64,000 bases of DNA from positions 124,001 through 188,000 of the forward strand of contig JBDUXZ010000024.1 of the NCBI GenBank assembly GCA_039944855.1, read 5' to 3'. The notes under the pieces are model-generated. The model was not told where the DNA came from. It was given only the letters and a program-made list of their open reading frames with translations, and made no database searches. The first letter of the stretch is position 1. Every line of letters begins with the position of its first letter. The position numbers were made by a program, and so were the translations under genes. Source of the stretch: Rhodothermales bacterium (GTDB taxonomy: Bacteria > Bacteroidota > Rhodothermia > Rhodothermales > JANQRZ01). This document shows positions 46,235 through 57,177 of this stretch, one piece after another.

Positions 46235-46262
46235 CACAACCCCAAACTCACAACCCCAAACC
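46235..46262 (+). repeat. Short tandem repeat before pdhC
   Basis: Two adjacent near-identical 14-base copies of CACAACCCCAAAC plus one base, ending just before the E2 ATG at 46265. The rest of the 76-base spacer (46190-46220) is rich in G and T. No obvious Shine-Dalgarno is present here. Confidence 0.55.
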
Positions 46263-46264
46263 CG

Positions 46265-47680
46265 ATGGCCGTAGCCGTAGAAATGCCCAAAATGAGCGAC
46301 ACGATGGAGGAGGGCGTCCTCGTCGCGTGGCTCGCAGAAGAGGGGGACGCCGTCTCCGCCGGCGACGTCGTCGCCCAGGTCGAGACCGATAAGGCGACCA
46401 TGGACCTCGAGGTTTACGACGACGGCGTGCTGCTGAAGCGGGTCGTCGCAGACGGCGCGAGCGTGCCGATCGGCGGACTGATCGCCGTCCTGGGGCAGGA
46501 GGGGGAGGACATCTCCGACATCCTCGCGAAGTACGGCGGTGACGGCGGGAGCGAAGCGGCCGAGCCGAAGGCGGAAGAAGCACCCGCCGAGGAGGCGCCC
46601 GCGAAACAGGGCGACGCGCCCGCTCAACCCGCGGCCCCCTCCGGCGATGGCGCGGCGGGCGTGCCCGAAGGCTACGGCCACGAAGGCCAGCAGCCGGAGC
46701 CCATGCCCACGCCCGCCGGCGGCTCCGCCTCTGACGGAAGTCGCGTTAAAGCGTCGCCCCTCGCGCGCCGCATGGCGACCGAAGGCGGCCTCGACCTCGG
46801 CTCGGTGCAGGGGAGCGGGCCGGAAGGGCGGATCGTCAAGCGCGACGTAGAAGCGGCCCTTTCAGGCGGAGCGCCCGCCGCCAAGCCAGCCCCGGCCTCC
46901 GCGCCTGCCGAAGCCCCGGCCGAGCGTGCGCCCGACCGTGCCCCGCGCCCGGCGTCGTCGCCCGCGCCGTCCGTCGGCGACGGTGGCTACGAGTCCGTGC
47001 CGATCACGCAGATGCGGAAGACGATCGCTCGGCGGCTCGCCGAGAGCAAGTTCACCGCGCCGCACTTCTACCTCACCGTCGAGATCGACATGGCGCGGTC
47101 CGTGGAGATCCGGTCGCAGCTCAACGATATGGCCGAGGCGCAGGGCCGCCCGAAGATCTCGTTCAACGACCTCGTCACGAAGGCGTGCGCCGTCGCGCTC
47201 CGGCAGCACCCGAACGTCAACGCATCGTATCTGGAGAAGGAAGGCGAGATCCGGCGGCACCACGTCGTCCACGTCGCCGTCGCCGTAGCGGTCGACGAAG
47301 GGCTCCTCACGCCCGTCATCCGCAACGCCGATCAGAAGGGGCTCGCGCAGATCTCGGAAGAGACACGCGCTTTCGCCCAGAAAGCCCGCGACCGTCAGCT
47401 CCAGCCGCAGGATTGGGAGGGCTCGACGTTCACCACGAGCAACCTCGGGATGTTCGGGATCGAGGAGTTCACGGCCATCATCAACCCGCCGAACGCCTGC
47501 ATCCTCGCGATCGGCGCGATCCGCGACGTGCCCGTCGTCGAGGACGGGGCCGTGGTGCCGGGCAAGCGCATGAAGGTGACGCTCTCGTGCGACCACCGCG
47601 TCGTGGACGGCGCCACCGGCGCGGCGTTCCTCGGCGACGTGCAGCGCTATCTCGAGGAGCCGATGAACCTGCTGCTGTAG
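46265..47680 (+). CDS. pdhC: Pyruvate dehydrogenase E2 component (dihydrolipoamide acetyltransferase)
   Basis: A 471-residue acyltransferase forming the core of the pyruvate dehydrogenase complex. A single lipoyl domain has ETDKATMDLEV with the lipoylated Lys43. A Pro/Ala/Glu linker follows. The E1/E3-binding domain is KASPLARRMATEGGLDLG to GRIVKRDVEAAL (about 160-200), and after a second linker comes the catalytic domain. SCDHRVVDGATGAAFL holds the active-site histidine near residue 446. Start ATG 46265. No E3 gene is in the window. Confidence 0.95.
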   Translation: MAVAVEMPKMSDTMEEGVLVAWLAEEGDAVSAGDVVAQVETDKATMDLEVYDDGVLLKRVVADGASVPIGGLIAVLGQEGEDISDILAKYGGDGGSEAAEPKAEEAPAEEAPAKQGDAPAQPAAPSGDGAAGVPEGYGHEGQQPEPMPTPAGGSASDGSRVKASPLARRMATEGGLDLGSVQGSGPEGRIVKRDVEAALSGGAPAAKPAPASAPAEAPAERAPDRAPRPASSPAPSVGDGGYESVPITQMRKTIARRLAESKFTAPHFYLTVEIDMARSVEIRSQLNDMAEAQGRPKISFNDLVTKACAVALRQHPNVNASYLEKEGEIRRHHVVHVAVAVAVDEGLLTPVIRNADQKGLAQISEETRAFAQKARDRQLQPQDWEGSTFTTSNLGMFGIEEFTAIINPPNACILAIGAIRDVPVVEDGAVVPGKRMKVTLSCDHRVVDGATGAAFLGDVQRYLEEPMNLLL

Positions 47681-47711
47681 CGACGCGGCGTGCTGCGTCA
47701 ACGAAGGTCGG

Positions 47712-47744
47712 GAGAGCGGCGGGGCGAACGCCTCGGCCGCTCTC
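47712..47744 (+). terminator. Hairpin after the pdh genes
   Basis: GAGAGCGGC (47712-47720) and GCCGCTCTC (47736-47744) form a perfect 9-bp stem with a 15-base loop, 31 bases after the E2 stop. There is no T-run, so it may stabilise the 3' end or act with Rho rather than terminate alone. Confidence 0.45.
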
Positions 47745-47790
47745 GGCGTATACTCCGTCCCCTCTCGCGTCGTTAGCTCCCAATCGATTC

Positions 47791-48651
47791 GTGGAACCGA
47801 CCCCTCCCGCTCAGCGCTCGGCTCCGGACGCCCCGTTCTTCCGGCTCGCCCACCTCTCGGACATCCACTTCGGCAAGATCGCGCATGAGCGCGTCGTGCC
47901 CGCGCTCGTGGAGGAGGTGAACGACGGCGGGCTCGACCTCGTCGTGATCTCGGGCGATCTCACGCAGCGCGCCCGCACGAGCGAGTACGAGGCGGCGCGC
48001 GCGATGATCGACGCCTTCCGGCCGCCCGTCCTCGTCGTCCCCGGCAACCACGACGTGCGGGCGTGGTGGCACAACCCGTTCGAGCGCATCTTCCGCTCGG
48101 CCTCCCGCTTCCGCCGCTTCATCGGCGACGACACGACGCCGTCGTTCGCGGCCGACGGCGTAGCGGCGTTCGGGCTGAACTCAGCCCACGGGCTGACCAT
48201 CAAAGGCGGTAAGATTCGTCCGCGCCACCTCGACCGGATGCGGACGTTCTTCGAGGCGCAGCCGCCCGAGGCGTTCCGCGTCCTCGTCGTCCACCACCAC
48301 CTCACGCGGCTGCGGGCGCTGGGCTCGCACGACATCGCCCACGGCGCGAAGAAGGCGCTTCAGGCGGCCGGGAGCGCGAACGTCGAACTCCTCCTCTGCG
48401 GCCACCTCCACATGAGCCACGTCGAGAACGTCGAGATCGACGTCGAACTCGGGCAGCGGATCGTGATCGCGAGCGCGGGCACGGCGACGAGCAGCCGCGG
48501 CCGGGGCACGAACCGCGACGTGAACTTCTACAACCACGTCTGCGTGTGGCCGGACCACTTCACCGTGGCGGAGCGGCGGTTCGTCGCCGACGCGGGCGCG
48601 TTTGAGCCGGCGCGTGAGACGCGGTTCGAGCGCGTTACCGAGGCGGTATGA
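47791..48651 (+). CDS. Metallophosphoesterase, CpdA/3',5'-cyclic nucleotide phosphodiesterase-like
   Basis: A 286-residue calcineurin-like phosphoesterase. All five metal motifs are visible: LSDIHFG, VVISGDLTQRA, VVPGNHDVRAWW, VLVVHHHL and LLCGHLHMSHVEN. Such enzymes hydrolyse phosphodiesters, including cyclic nucleotides; the exact substrate is uncertain. No ATG precedes the motif region, and GTG 47791 gives a natural start (EPTPPAQRSAPDAPFFRLAH). It stands alone between pdhC and the L,D-transpeptidase gene. Confidence 0.88.
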   Translation: MEPTPPAQRSAPDAPFFRLAHLSDIHFGKIAHERVVPALVEEVNDGGLDLVVISGDLTQRARTSEYEAARAMIDAFRPPVLVVPGNHDVRAWWHNPFERIFRSASRFRRFIGDDTTPSFAADGVAAFGLNSAHGLTIKGGKIRPRHLDRMRTFFEAQPPEAFRVLVVHHHLTRLRALGSHDIAHGAKKALQAAGSANVELLLCGHLHMSHVENVEIDVELGQRIVIASAGTATSSRGRGTNRDVNFYNHVCVWPDHFTVAERRFVADAGAFEPARETRFERVTEAV

Positions 48652-48717
48652 GCGCGGGAAACTGCGGGGCGGTGCGGCGTTAGAGGGGCATCGTTCCCTT
48701 CTCCCATCGCATCGCTC

Positions 48718-49983
48718 ATGGCCCCTCGTCTGCTCGTCCTCCTCAGCCTCGTCCTCCTCGCGGGCTGCCAGCTCGAAAACCGCTCGGCGGATCGTCCCGA
48801 CGCGCCGCCCGTCACGAACGCCGACGCCGAGGTCTCTGTCTACGGCGACAGCGACCGCACGCCGACGGACGCCGACGTCGAGGCCGGCCGCCGCGATACG
48901 TCGTGGCGCGGCTTTGCCGGGCGCGAGGCGGACTACGCCGTCGATACGGCGCAGCCGGACTCGATGCGGGCGCCGCAGCCTGCCGCCCCCCGTCCGACGC
49001 GGGCGGACACGGCGGCGTACGCTGAAGCCCTCGCCGTCCCGCTCTCGGCCGACACCGACGGCCGCGCCGTGCTCTACGCCCAGATCCTCCTCGACCGCGC
49101 CCGCTTCTCGCCTGGCCAGATCGACGGGCGGTGGGGGCAGAACACCGAGAAAGCCGTCTACTGGCTCCAGCGCCGCGAAGGGCTCGACGCGAGCGGCACG
49201 CTCGACCGGCCGACGCTCCAGCGCCTCGTCCAGCTCGCCGACGCGCCGCGCTCGCCCGATTCGCTCCTCGTCCTCCGCACGCTCACCGAAGACGACGTGG
49301 AAGGGCCGTTTGAGGAGATCCCGGACGACATCTACGCGAAGGCTGAGATGGAGCGGCTGACGTACCAGAGCGTCGGTGAAAAGCTGGGCGAGGCGTACCA
49401 CGTCGCGCCGTCGCTCCTGCGCGAGTGGCGCGGCGGCGCGCTCGACGGCCTCGCCGCGGGCGACACGCTCCGCGTTCCGAACCTCCGCCCGCCCACGTTC
49501 GAGGCCGAGATCGACCGGCTCGTCGTCTCCGACGGCGGGCGCTACCTCCACGCACTCGACGCGCAGGGCCGCATCCTCGCCCACTTCCCGTCCACGCTCG
49601 GCTCAGACTACGACCCCTCGCCGTCGGAGACGCAGGAGATCGTCTCGATCACCGACTATCCGGGCTGGCACTATCAGCCCGACATCCTCGCCGATGTGGA
49701 CGACAGCGAGGAGGATGCGCACATCCCGCCGGGCCCGAACAACGCCGTCGGCGTGGTGTGGATGGAGCTCTCGAAGGAGCACTACGGCATCCACGGCACG
49801 GCCTACCCCGAGACGATCGGGCACACGGCGTCGGCCGGCTGCGTGCGGCTCACGAACTGGGACGCGCAGACCCTCGCGAAGCACGTCGAGCCCGGCATCG
49901 AGGTCGCGTTCCGCGGCACCGACGGCCGCGGAGAGCAAGCGACGAGTGCCGATTCTACGGCTGCGCCGCGCTCCCGCCCGTAG
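48718..49983 (+). CDS. L,D-transpeptidase (YkuD) lipoprotein with peptidoglycan-binding domain
   Basis: A 421-residue envelope enzyme with lipobox LLAGC. After an acidic linker comes a peptidoglycan-binding domain (ILLDRARFSPGQIDGRWGQNTEKAVYWLQRREG), then a LysM-like stretch (YQSVGEKLGEAYHVAPSLLREW). The catalytic domain has HGTAYPETIGHTASAGCVRL, in which the nucleophile is Cys375 and His369 precedes it. It should make 3-3 cross-links or attach proteins to peptidoglycan. The last 29 bases overlap the convergent M23 peptidase gene. Confidence 0.92.
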   Translation: MAPRLLVLLSLVLLAGCQLENRSADRPDAPPVTNADAEVSVYGDSDRTPTDADVEAGRRDTSWRGFAGREADYAVDTAQPDSMRAPQPAAPRPTRADTAAYAEALAVPLSADTDGRAVLYAQILLDRARFSPGQIDGRWGQNTEKAVYWLQRREGLDASGTLDRPTLQRLVQLADAPRSPDSLLVLRTLTEDDVEGPFEEIPDDIYAKAEMERLTYQSVGEKLGEAYHVAPSLLREWRGGALDGLAAGDTLRVPNLRPPTFEAEIDRLVVSDGGRYLHALDAQGRILAHFPSTLGSDYDPSPSETQEIVSITDYPGWHYQPDILADVDDSEEDAHIPPGPNNAVGVVWMELSKEHYGIHGTAYPETIGHTASAGCVRLTNWDAQTLAKHVEPGIEVAFRGTDGRGEQATSADSTAAPRSRP

Positions 49984-50746
49984 CGCTGCTCGGGTCCGCC
50001 GCATCGCGCAGAAGCGGGTAGGGGTTGATCGGCTCGCCGTCCCAGAACCGCGCCGGGTCGGTGACGGTCCACATCGCGAAGTGGAGGTGGGTGTTGCCCG
50101 GCGCGGCGTTCCCGCTGTCGCCGACCGTGGCGATCGTGTCGCCGCGCTGGACGGCGTCGCCCGCCGCCAGGCCCGGCGCGTACGCGTCGAGGTGGGCGTA
50201 GTAGTAAACCGTCTCGCCGTCGAGGCCGAGCTGATAGATCGTGAGCCCGCCGCGCTCGCTCTCGAAGAGCCGGAGGACGGTGCCCGGCGCGGCGGCTACG
50301 ACGGCTCGCCCGCGCGGCGCGAGGATGTCCACCGCGTTGTGGACGCGGCCCTGCCCGCGGGCCGCCGTAAACGTGTCCACGAGGTCGCCGGGCCGAATCC
50401 CCGTGACGGGCACGGCGAGGCCCGCCGCAGGCTCGACTTCGGTCCGTGCGGGCGGTGCGCCTTCGATCTCGACGCTCGGCGGGTTGACTTCGCGCGGGTT
50501 CGGCGCGGCGGAGTCCGGCGGTACGGCGTCGGGCAGGGCGAGGGCGCGGTGGGCCTCGTCGCGGCGGGCGGCGAAGAGCACGCGGCTCGTCGAGTCGTCG
50601 GGCGGCACGTCGAACGCGCCGCAGGCGAGCGTCGTGTCCGCGTCCGTGAGGCGCACGAGCGGGTCGGCGTCGGGCCGCCGCTCGATCTCGCACGCAGCGA
50701 AGGCGGCGACGAGCGCGAGGAGGAGGGCGGAGCGGAGAGCGGCCAT
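49955..50746 (-). CDS. M23 family peptidase (LytM-like) lipoprotein
   Basis: A 263-residue envelope protein with lipobox FAAC. The C-terminal LytM domain has the zinc ligands in RVHNAVDILAPRG (HxxxD) and GNTHLHFAMW (HxH), and the intervening YYYAHLDAYAPGLAAGD. It should cut peptide cross-bridges in peptidoglycan or act as an amidase activator. ATG 50746 was chosen over a TTG two codons upstream. It converges with the L,D-transpeptidase gene and shares 29 bases with it. Confidence 0.9.
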   Translation of the reverse strand: MAALRSALLLALVAAFAACEIERRPDADPLVRLTDADTTLACGAFDVPPDDSTSRVLFAARRDEAHRALALPDAVPPDSAAPNPREVNPPSVEIEGAPPARTEVEPAAGLAVPVTGIRPGDLVDTFTAARGQGRVHNAVDILAPRGRAVVAAAPGTVLRLFESERGGLTIYQLGLDGETVYYYAHLDAYAPGLAAGDAVQRGDTIATVGDSGNAAPGNTHLHFAMWTVTDPARFWDGEPINPYPLLRDAADPSSATGGSAAQP

Positions 50747-50759
50747 GGGCAACGGGATA

Positions 50760-50784
50760 GGGGCGCTCCGGCGTGGAGCGCCCC
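50760..50784. repeat. Perfect hairpin between M23 and MFS genes
   Basis: GGGGCGCTCC (50760-50769) and GGAGCGCCCC (50775-50784) with a 5-base loop. It lies after the MFS gene and before the M23 gene, both on the minus strand. There is no T-run, so it may be a palindromic repeat unit or a stability hairpin. Confidence 0.7.
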
Positions 50785-50856
50785 AACGTTACGGCACCAT
50801 AGCAGGGCTGGGCAAGCGGGGAATCCATGCCGCCTGCCGCACGGCCAGGGATGCGC

Positions 50857-52104
50857 TCACGCCGCGGCGGTCAGGGGCGCGCGCCGGAGGCGACGGATGT
50901 TCGCCGCCATCACGAGCGACGTGAAGAACGCCACGCCGAGGAGCCCGGCGAAGAGGTAAAACGAGAGGTCGTAGCTGCCCGTGTGGTCCACGATGTAGGC
51001 CACGAGCATCGGCCCGACGATGCCGGCCATCGACCAGGCCGTGAGGAGGAGGCCGTGAATGGCCGCGAGCTGGCGCGTCCCGAAGAGGTCGCCGATGAAG
51101 GCTGGCAGCATCGCGAACCCGCCGCCGTACATGGTCAGGACGGTGAAGAGGAGGACTTGGAACAGGAGCGGGTCGGTCGTCCCGGGCAGGAGGAGGAACG
51201 CGACGAGCTGGACGGCGAAGAACAGGATGAAGACGTTCCCCCGTCCGACGTAGTCCGAGAGCGAGGCCCAGCCGATGCGGCCGCCGCCGTTGAAGAGCCC
51301 CATCAGCCCGACGATCGCTGCCGCCGCGACGGCCGTCATCCCGACCTGATCCTGCGCGAGCGGCGAGGCGACGGAGATCAGCTTGATCCCGGCTGAGATG
51401 TTGATGAACATCATCACCCACAGCAGCCAGAAGCGCGGCGTGCGCAGCGCCTCCCGCGACGTGAGCTGCCCGAGGTCTTCGAGGACGAGCGTCCGCGGCT
51501 TCTTCCCGTCCGCGAGCGTCGCCGGTTTCCATCCCTTCGGCGGCTTCGCGATGTAGCTGGCACCCGCCGCCATGAGGATGAGGAACGCCCCGCCGAGGAT
51601 GAAGAACGTTTGCGGCACGCCGAGCGTCACGATCAGCCGCGCGGCGACGGGGCTCGCGACGAGCGCGCCCGCGCCGAAACCGAGGACGGCCATGCCCGTC
51701 GCCATGCCGCGCCGGTCCGGGAACCAACTCACGAGCGTCGACACCGGCGAGATGTAGCCGATCCCGAGCCCGATTCCCCCGACGACGCCGTAGCCGAGAT
51801 AGAACACCGCCAGGCTTCCCGCTCCGACGCCCAGCCCGGCGATCACGTGGCCCGCGGAGAACAGCGCGGCCGCGACGAGCGCCGAAATGCGCGGCCCTTT
51901 CCGCTCGACGAACGGCCCGAAAAGCGCGGCCGAGAGGCCGAGGAAGACGATCGCGATCGTGAAGGCCAGCGAGGTCTCCGTGCTGCTCCAGCCGAGCGCG
52001 TCGGCGAGCGGGCGCTTGAACACGCTGTAGGCGTAGGCCGAGCCGATCGAGAGGTGGATCGCGACGGCGGAGAGGGCGATGAGCCAGCGGTTCTTCGTGA
52101 CCAT
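50857..52104 (-). CDS. OFA-family MFS transporter (oxalate/formate antiporter type)
   Basis: A 415-residue major facilitator with 12 membrane helices. The OFA branch is indicated by AIHLSIGSAYAYSVFKRPL, GYGVVGGIGLGIGYISPVSTLVSWFPDRRG and MMFINISAGIKLISVASPL. OFA proteins exchange carboxylates such as oxalate, formate or lactate; related proteins often accompany fermentation enzymes. Start ATG 52104. It is the last gene of the pflB-pflA-transporter run, 29 bases after the pflA stop, so export of formate or uptake of a carboxylate is probable but inferred. Confidence 0.88.
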   Translation of the reverse strand: MVTKNRWLIALSAVAIHLSIGSAYAYSVFKRPLADALGWSSTETSLAFTIAIVFLGLSAALFGPFVERKGPRISALVAAALFSAGHVIAGLGVGAGSLAVFYLGYGVVGGIGLGIGYISPVSTLVSWFPDRRGMATGMAVLGFGAGALVASPVAARLIVTLGVPQTFFILGGAFLILMAAGASYIAKPPKGWKPATLADGKKPRTLVLEDLGQLTSREALRTPRFWLLWVMMFINISAGIKLISVASPLAQDQVGMTAVAAAAIVGLMGLFNGGGRIGWASLSDYVGRGNVFILFFAVQLVAFLLLPGTTDPLLFQVLLFTVLTMYGGGFAMLPAFIGDLFGTRQLAAIHGLLLTAWSMAGIVGPMLVAYIVDHTGSYDLSFYLFAGLLGVAFFTSLVMAANIRRLRRAPLTAAA

Positions 52105-52133
52105 AAGAGGCGAATGTTGAGCGCGAGCGGGCG

Positions 52134-52925
52134 TTACCGGACCGGCAGGCCGTAGGCGCGGAACTGGTCTTCGACGCGCGCGACGAGCGCATCGTCGGGC
52201 GGCGGCGTGTCGGCGAGCGGATACGAACGGCCGAGGCGCTCCCATTTGTCGCGTCCCATTTGATGGAACGGCAGCACCTCCACGCGCTCCACGTTGTCGA
52301 GCCCGGCGACGAAGGCGGCGAGGCCGTCGACGTTGGCTTCGTTGTCGGTGAGGCCGGGGACGAGGACGAAGCGGATCCACGCCGGCTTGCCCAGATCCGA
52401 GAGTCGCCGCGCGAACGCGAGCACGTCGTCGACCGGGTAGCCCGTCGTGCGTTTGTGCGTCTCCGGGTCGAACGACTTGATGTCGAGCAAGACGAGGTCG
52501 ACGTCCTCCAACTCCTCGTCCGAAATCCGGTGGCCGAGGTAACCGTTCGTATCGAGGACGGTGTGGAGCCCGAGCGCTTTGCATGCGCGGAAGAGCCGCG
52601 TCACGAACGGGGCCTGCACGAGCGGCTCGCCGCCGCTGATCGTGACGCCGCCGCCCATCATCTTCAGCACGCGCTCGTACTTCCCGATCTCGGCCATCAT
52701 CTCATCGACCGAGGTCGGCTCTCCGTGCTTGAGATGCCACGTGTCGGGGTTGTGGCAGTACAGGCAGCGCATGAGGCAGCCCGTCGTCCACAGCACGAAG
52801 CGGACGCCCGGCCCGTCGACGACGGAGCCCGTCTGGAACGAGTGCACGTAGCCGCTCGCGCCGTCGTCTTTCACGGCGGCGCGTAGCTGGCAAGCGGCAG
52901 GCGGCGGGGCGGGGGCGGCGGGCAT
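52134..52925 (-). CDS. pflA: Pyruvate formate-lyase activating enzyme
   Basis: A 263-residue radical-SAM enzyme that puts the glycyl radical on pyruvate formate-lyase. The iron-sulphur ligands are in TTGCLMRCLYCHNPDTW (CxxxCxxC). GSVVDGPGVRFV, VTISGGEPLVQ (GGEP motif) and LDTNGYLG are typical. It starts at ATG 52925, with an N-terminal extension rich in Ala and Pro before GYVHSFQTG. pflB ends 85 bases upstream, with a terminator-like hairpin between them. It is oxygen-sensitive and works only without air. Confidence 0.95.
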   Translation of the reverse strand: MPAAPAPPPAACQLRAAVKDDGASGYVHSFQTGSVVDGPGVRFVLWTTGCLMRCLYCHNPDTWHLKHGEPTSVDEMMAEIGKYERVLKMMGGGVTISGGEPLVQAPFVTRLFRACKALGLHTVLDTNGYLGHRISDEELEDVDLVLLDIKSFDPETHKRTTGYPVDDVLAFARRLSDLGKPAWIRFVLVPGLTDNEANVDGLAAFVAGLDNVERVEVLPFHQMGRDKWERLGRSYPLADTPPPDDALVARVEDQFRAYGLPVR

Positions 52926-52955
52926 CGCGTCGTCGGGTCTCGCGGGTGGTTCGGG

Positions 52956-52997
52956 AAAAGGGAAAAGCCCCCGGCGGCGGAGTCGCCGGCCGGGGGC
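52956..52997 (-). terminator. Intercistronic terminator/attenuator between pflB and pflA
   Basis: On the minus strand GCCCCCGG pairs with CCGGGGGC (52990-52997 with 52967-52974), the stem can extend inward through GGCGAC/GCCGCC-type pairs, and TTTTCCCTTTT follows. Placed between the lyase and activase genes, it probably reduces pflA and transporter expression relative to pflB. Confidence 0.7.
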
Positions 52998-53010
52998 GTG
53001 CCCCTCCAGA

Positions 53011-55269
53011 TTACATCTGCCCGTGGAACGTCCGGTTCACCACGTCGAGCTGCTGCTCGCGCGTCAGCTTGATGAAGTTGACGGCGTAGCCCGAGACCCG
53101 GATCGTGAGCTGCGGGTAGTTCTCCGGGTGCTCCATCGCATCCAACAGCGTCTCGCGGTTCAGCACGTTGACGTTGATGTGGAAGCCCTGCTCGGTGAAG
53201 TAGGCGTCGAGCACGTTCGCGAGGTTCGTGACGCGCTCCTCGGTCGTCGCGCCGAGCCCATTCGGGATGACGCTCGCGGTGAACGAGATGCCGTCCTGGG
53301 CGTGCTCGTACGGCAGCTTCGCGACGGAGAGCGCCGAGGCGAGGAAGCCGTGCTCGTCGCGCCCGTGCATCGGGTTCGCGCCGGGTGCGAAGGGCTCGCC
53401 CTGGCGGCGGCCGTCGGGCGTGTTGCCGGTGTACTTGCCGTAGACCACGTTCGAGGTGATCGTGAGTACGGACTGCGTGTGCTCGGCGTCGCGGTACGTC
53501 GGCCGGGCGCGGAGCTTCTCCATGAACGTCTCGAGGACATTCGCGGCGAGCGTGTCCACGCGGTCGTCGTTGTTGCCGAACGTCGGGAAGTCGCCGTCGG
53601 TCTCGAAGTCGACGATGAGGCCGCGCTCGTCGCGGATCGGGCGGACCCACGCGTGCTTGATAGCCGAGAGGCTGTCGGCTACGACCGAGAGGCCGGCCAC
53701 GCCGAAGGCCATCGTCCGCTTCGGGTCGTAGTCGTGGAGCGCCATCTCGATGCGCTCGTAGGCGTACTTGTCGTGCATGTAGTGGATGACGTTCATAGCC
53801 CCGACGTAGATGTCGGCGAGCCAGTCCATCATCTCGTCGAGCCGCGCTTTGACCTCGTCGTAGTCGAGCACGTCGCCCTGCACCGGGGCCAGCTCCGGGC
53901 CGATCTGGTCGCCCGAGATCTCGTCCCGGCCGCCGTTGAGGGCGTAGAGCAGGCACTTGGCGAGGTTGACGCGCGCGCCGAAGAACTGCATCTGCTTGCC
54001 CATCTCCATCGCCGAGACGCAGCACGCGATCGCCGTGTCGTCGCCGTAGGTCGGGCGCATGAGGGCGTCGCTCTCGTACTGGATCGAGGAGGTCTCGATC
54101 GAGAGCTCGGCGCAGAAGCGCTTGAAGCCGTCGGGGAGTGCCGGGTCCCAGAAGACGGTGAGGTTCGGCTCGGGAGCCGGGCCGAGGGTGCGGAGCGTCT
54201 GGAGGAAGCGGAAGCTCGACTTCGTCACGAGCGGGCGGCCATCGAGGCCGACGCCGCCGATGACTTCGGTGACCCACGTCGGGTCGCCGGAGAAGAGCGC
54301 GTCGTACTCCTTCGTCCGCAGGAAGCGCACGATGCGGAGCTTGATGACGAAGTCGTCGATGATCTCCTGCGCTTCGGTCTCGGTCAGCGTGCCGGCGGCG
54401 AGGTCTCGCTCGAAGTAGACGTCGAGGAACGTGGAGGTGCGGCCGAGCGACATCGCGGCGCCGTTCTGCTCTTTGACGGCGGCGAGGTAGCCGAAGTAGA
54501 GCCACTGCACGGCCTCCTTCGCCGTCGTCGCCGGGCCGGAGATGTCGAACCCGTAGGCACGGGCCATCGCCTTCAGCTCGTCGAGGGCGCGGAGTTGCTC
54601 GGAGAGCTCTTCGCGGTCGCGGATGATGGCGTCGGTCGCGGGCGCGGTGTCGAGGCTGCGCTGCTCGGCCTCTTTGGCTTCGAGGAGCGCATCGACGCCG
54701 TAGAGCGCCACGCGGCGGTAGTCGCCGATGATGCGGCCGCGGCCGTAGGCGTCGGGCAGGCCGGTGACGATGCCGGAGCGGCGTGCGTTCAGGATCTCGG
54801 GCGTGTACGCGTCGAAGACGCCGTCGTTGTGGGACTTCCGGTACTTCGTGAACACCTCGGTCACGAGCGGGTCGACCTCGAAGCCGTAAGCCTCGAGCCC
54901 GGCCTCGACCATGCGGTAGCCGCCGTTGGGGAAGATGGCGCGCTTGAGCGGCGCGTCCGTCTGCAGCCCGACGACGAGTTCATTCTCGCGGTCGATGTAA
55001 CCGGGTTCGTGCGCGAGGATGCTGCTCGGCACCTGCGACACGTCGAGCACGCCGCGCTCGCGCTCTTTCTCGAAGAGGTCGCCGAGGCGGGTCCAGAGAC
55101 GCTCGGTGCGCGCGGTCGCTGAGGCGAGGAAGGCGGCGTCGCCCTCGTACGGGGTGTAGTTGCGCTGGATGAAGTCGCGCACGTCGATCCGTTCCGTCCA
55201 CGGGCCGGGGGTGAAGCCGCGCCACGCCGGCGCGGTGTCGAGGGTGAGGTCGTTCGAGAGAGTGGGCAT
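53011..55269 (-). CDS. pflB: Pyruvate formate-lyase (formate C-acetyltransferase)
   Basis: A 752-residue glycyl-radical enzyme that cleaves pyruvate with CoA to acetyl-CoA and formate in the absence of oxygen. The catalytic cysteines are adjacent in [15 protein letters not shown], and the radical glycine is Gly727 in RVSGYAVNF near the C-terminus. Length fits PflB (about 760). [21 protein letters not shown] and [21 protein letters not shown] blocks also agree. Start ATG 55269. It leads the operon with pflA and an OFA-type transporter. Confidence 0.96.
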   Translation of the reverse strand: MPTLSNDLTLDTAPAWRGFTPGPWTERIDVRDFIQRNYTPYEGDAAFLASATARTERLWTRLGDLFEKERERGVLDVSQVPSSILAHEPGYIDRENELVVGLQTDAPLKRAIFPNGGYRMVEAGLEAYGFEVDPLVTEVFTKYRKSHNDGVFDAYTPEILNARRSGIVTGLPDAYGRGRIIGDYRRVALYGVDALLEAKEAEQRSLDTAPATDAIIRDREELSEQLRALDELKAMARAYGFDISGPATTAKEAVQWLYFGYLAAVKEQNGAAMSLGRTSTFLDVYFERDLAAGTLTETEAQEIIDDFVIKLRIVRFLRTKEYDALFSGDPTWVTEVIGGVGLDGRPLVTKSSFRFLQTLRTLGPAPEPNLTVFWDPALPDGFKRFCAELSIETSSIQYESDALMRPTYGDDTAIACCVSAMEMGKQMQFFGARVNLAKCLLYALNGGRDEISGDQIGPELAPVQGDVLDYDEVKARLDEMMDWLADIYVGAMNVIHYMHDKYAYERIEMALHDYDPKRTMAFGVAGLSVVADSLSAIKHAWVRPIRDERGLIVDFETDGDFPTFGNNDDRVDTLAANVLETFMEKLRARPTYRDAEHTQSVLTITSNVVYGKYTGNTPDGRRQGEPFAPGANPMHGRDEHGFLASALSVAKLPYEHAQDGISFTASVIPNGLGATTEERVTNLANVLDAYFTEQGFHINVNVLNRETLLDAMEHPENYPQLTIRVSGYAVNFIKLTREQQLDVVNRTFHGQM

Positions 55270-55578
55270 AGCCCTGGGGCGTTGAGTGGAGGTACGAAAG
55301 AGGGCGGCTTCGGGAGGCGTCCGACCCGGGAGGGCGGCCCTTCTCACCCGAAGGCAGAGCAGCATACGGAGCGGTCTGGACCCGGCGCTGCAGCGTATCC
55401 CTCCCCACGGCGTAGGGGATTCCCGCCCCCCGCTGAGAGGCCTGATAGCGCGAATGGGAGCGGAAGCGCTACCGAAAGGGCACGTCCTCAGCGCTTGCAT
55501 CTGGGTACGAAAAAAGAGCGCGCACCCACCGTGCGAGTGGGTGCGCGCTCCCGTTGCGTTTCAGCGACGTCTCGGGCG
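55270..55578. other. Spacer between pckA and pflB
   Basis: 309 bases without a gene. Its first part after pckA (55510-55550) is the pckA terminator. The rest should contain the pflB promoter on the minus strand, but I cannot point to convincing -35/-10 elements or an FNR-type TTGAT-N4-ATCAA site. Confidence 0.5.
55510..55550 (-). terminator. Rho-independent terminator of pckA
   Basis: Perfect 14-bp arms, GAGCGCGCACCCAC (55516-55529) and GTGGGTGCGCGCTC (55537-55550), with a 7-base loop. On the minus strand the stem is followed by TTTTTT. It is the strongest terminator in the window, 29 bases past the pckA stop. Confidence 0.92.
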
Positions 55579-57177
<1,599 letters not shown>

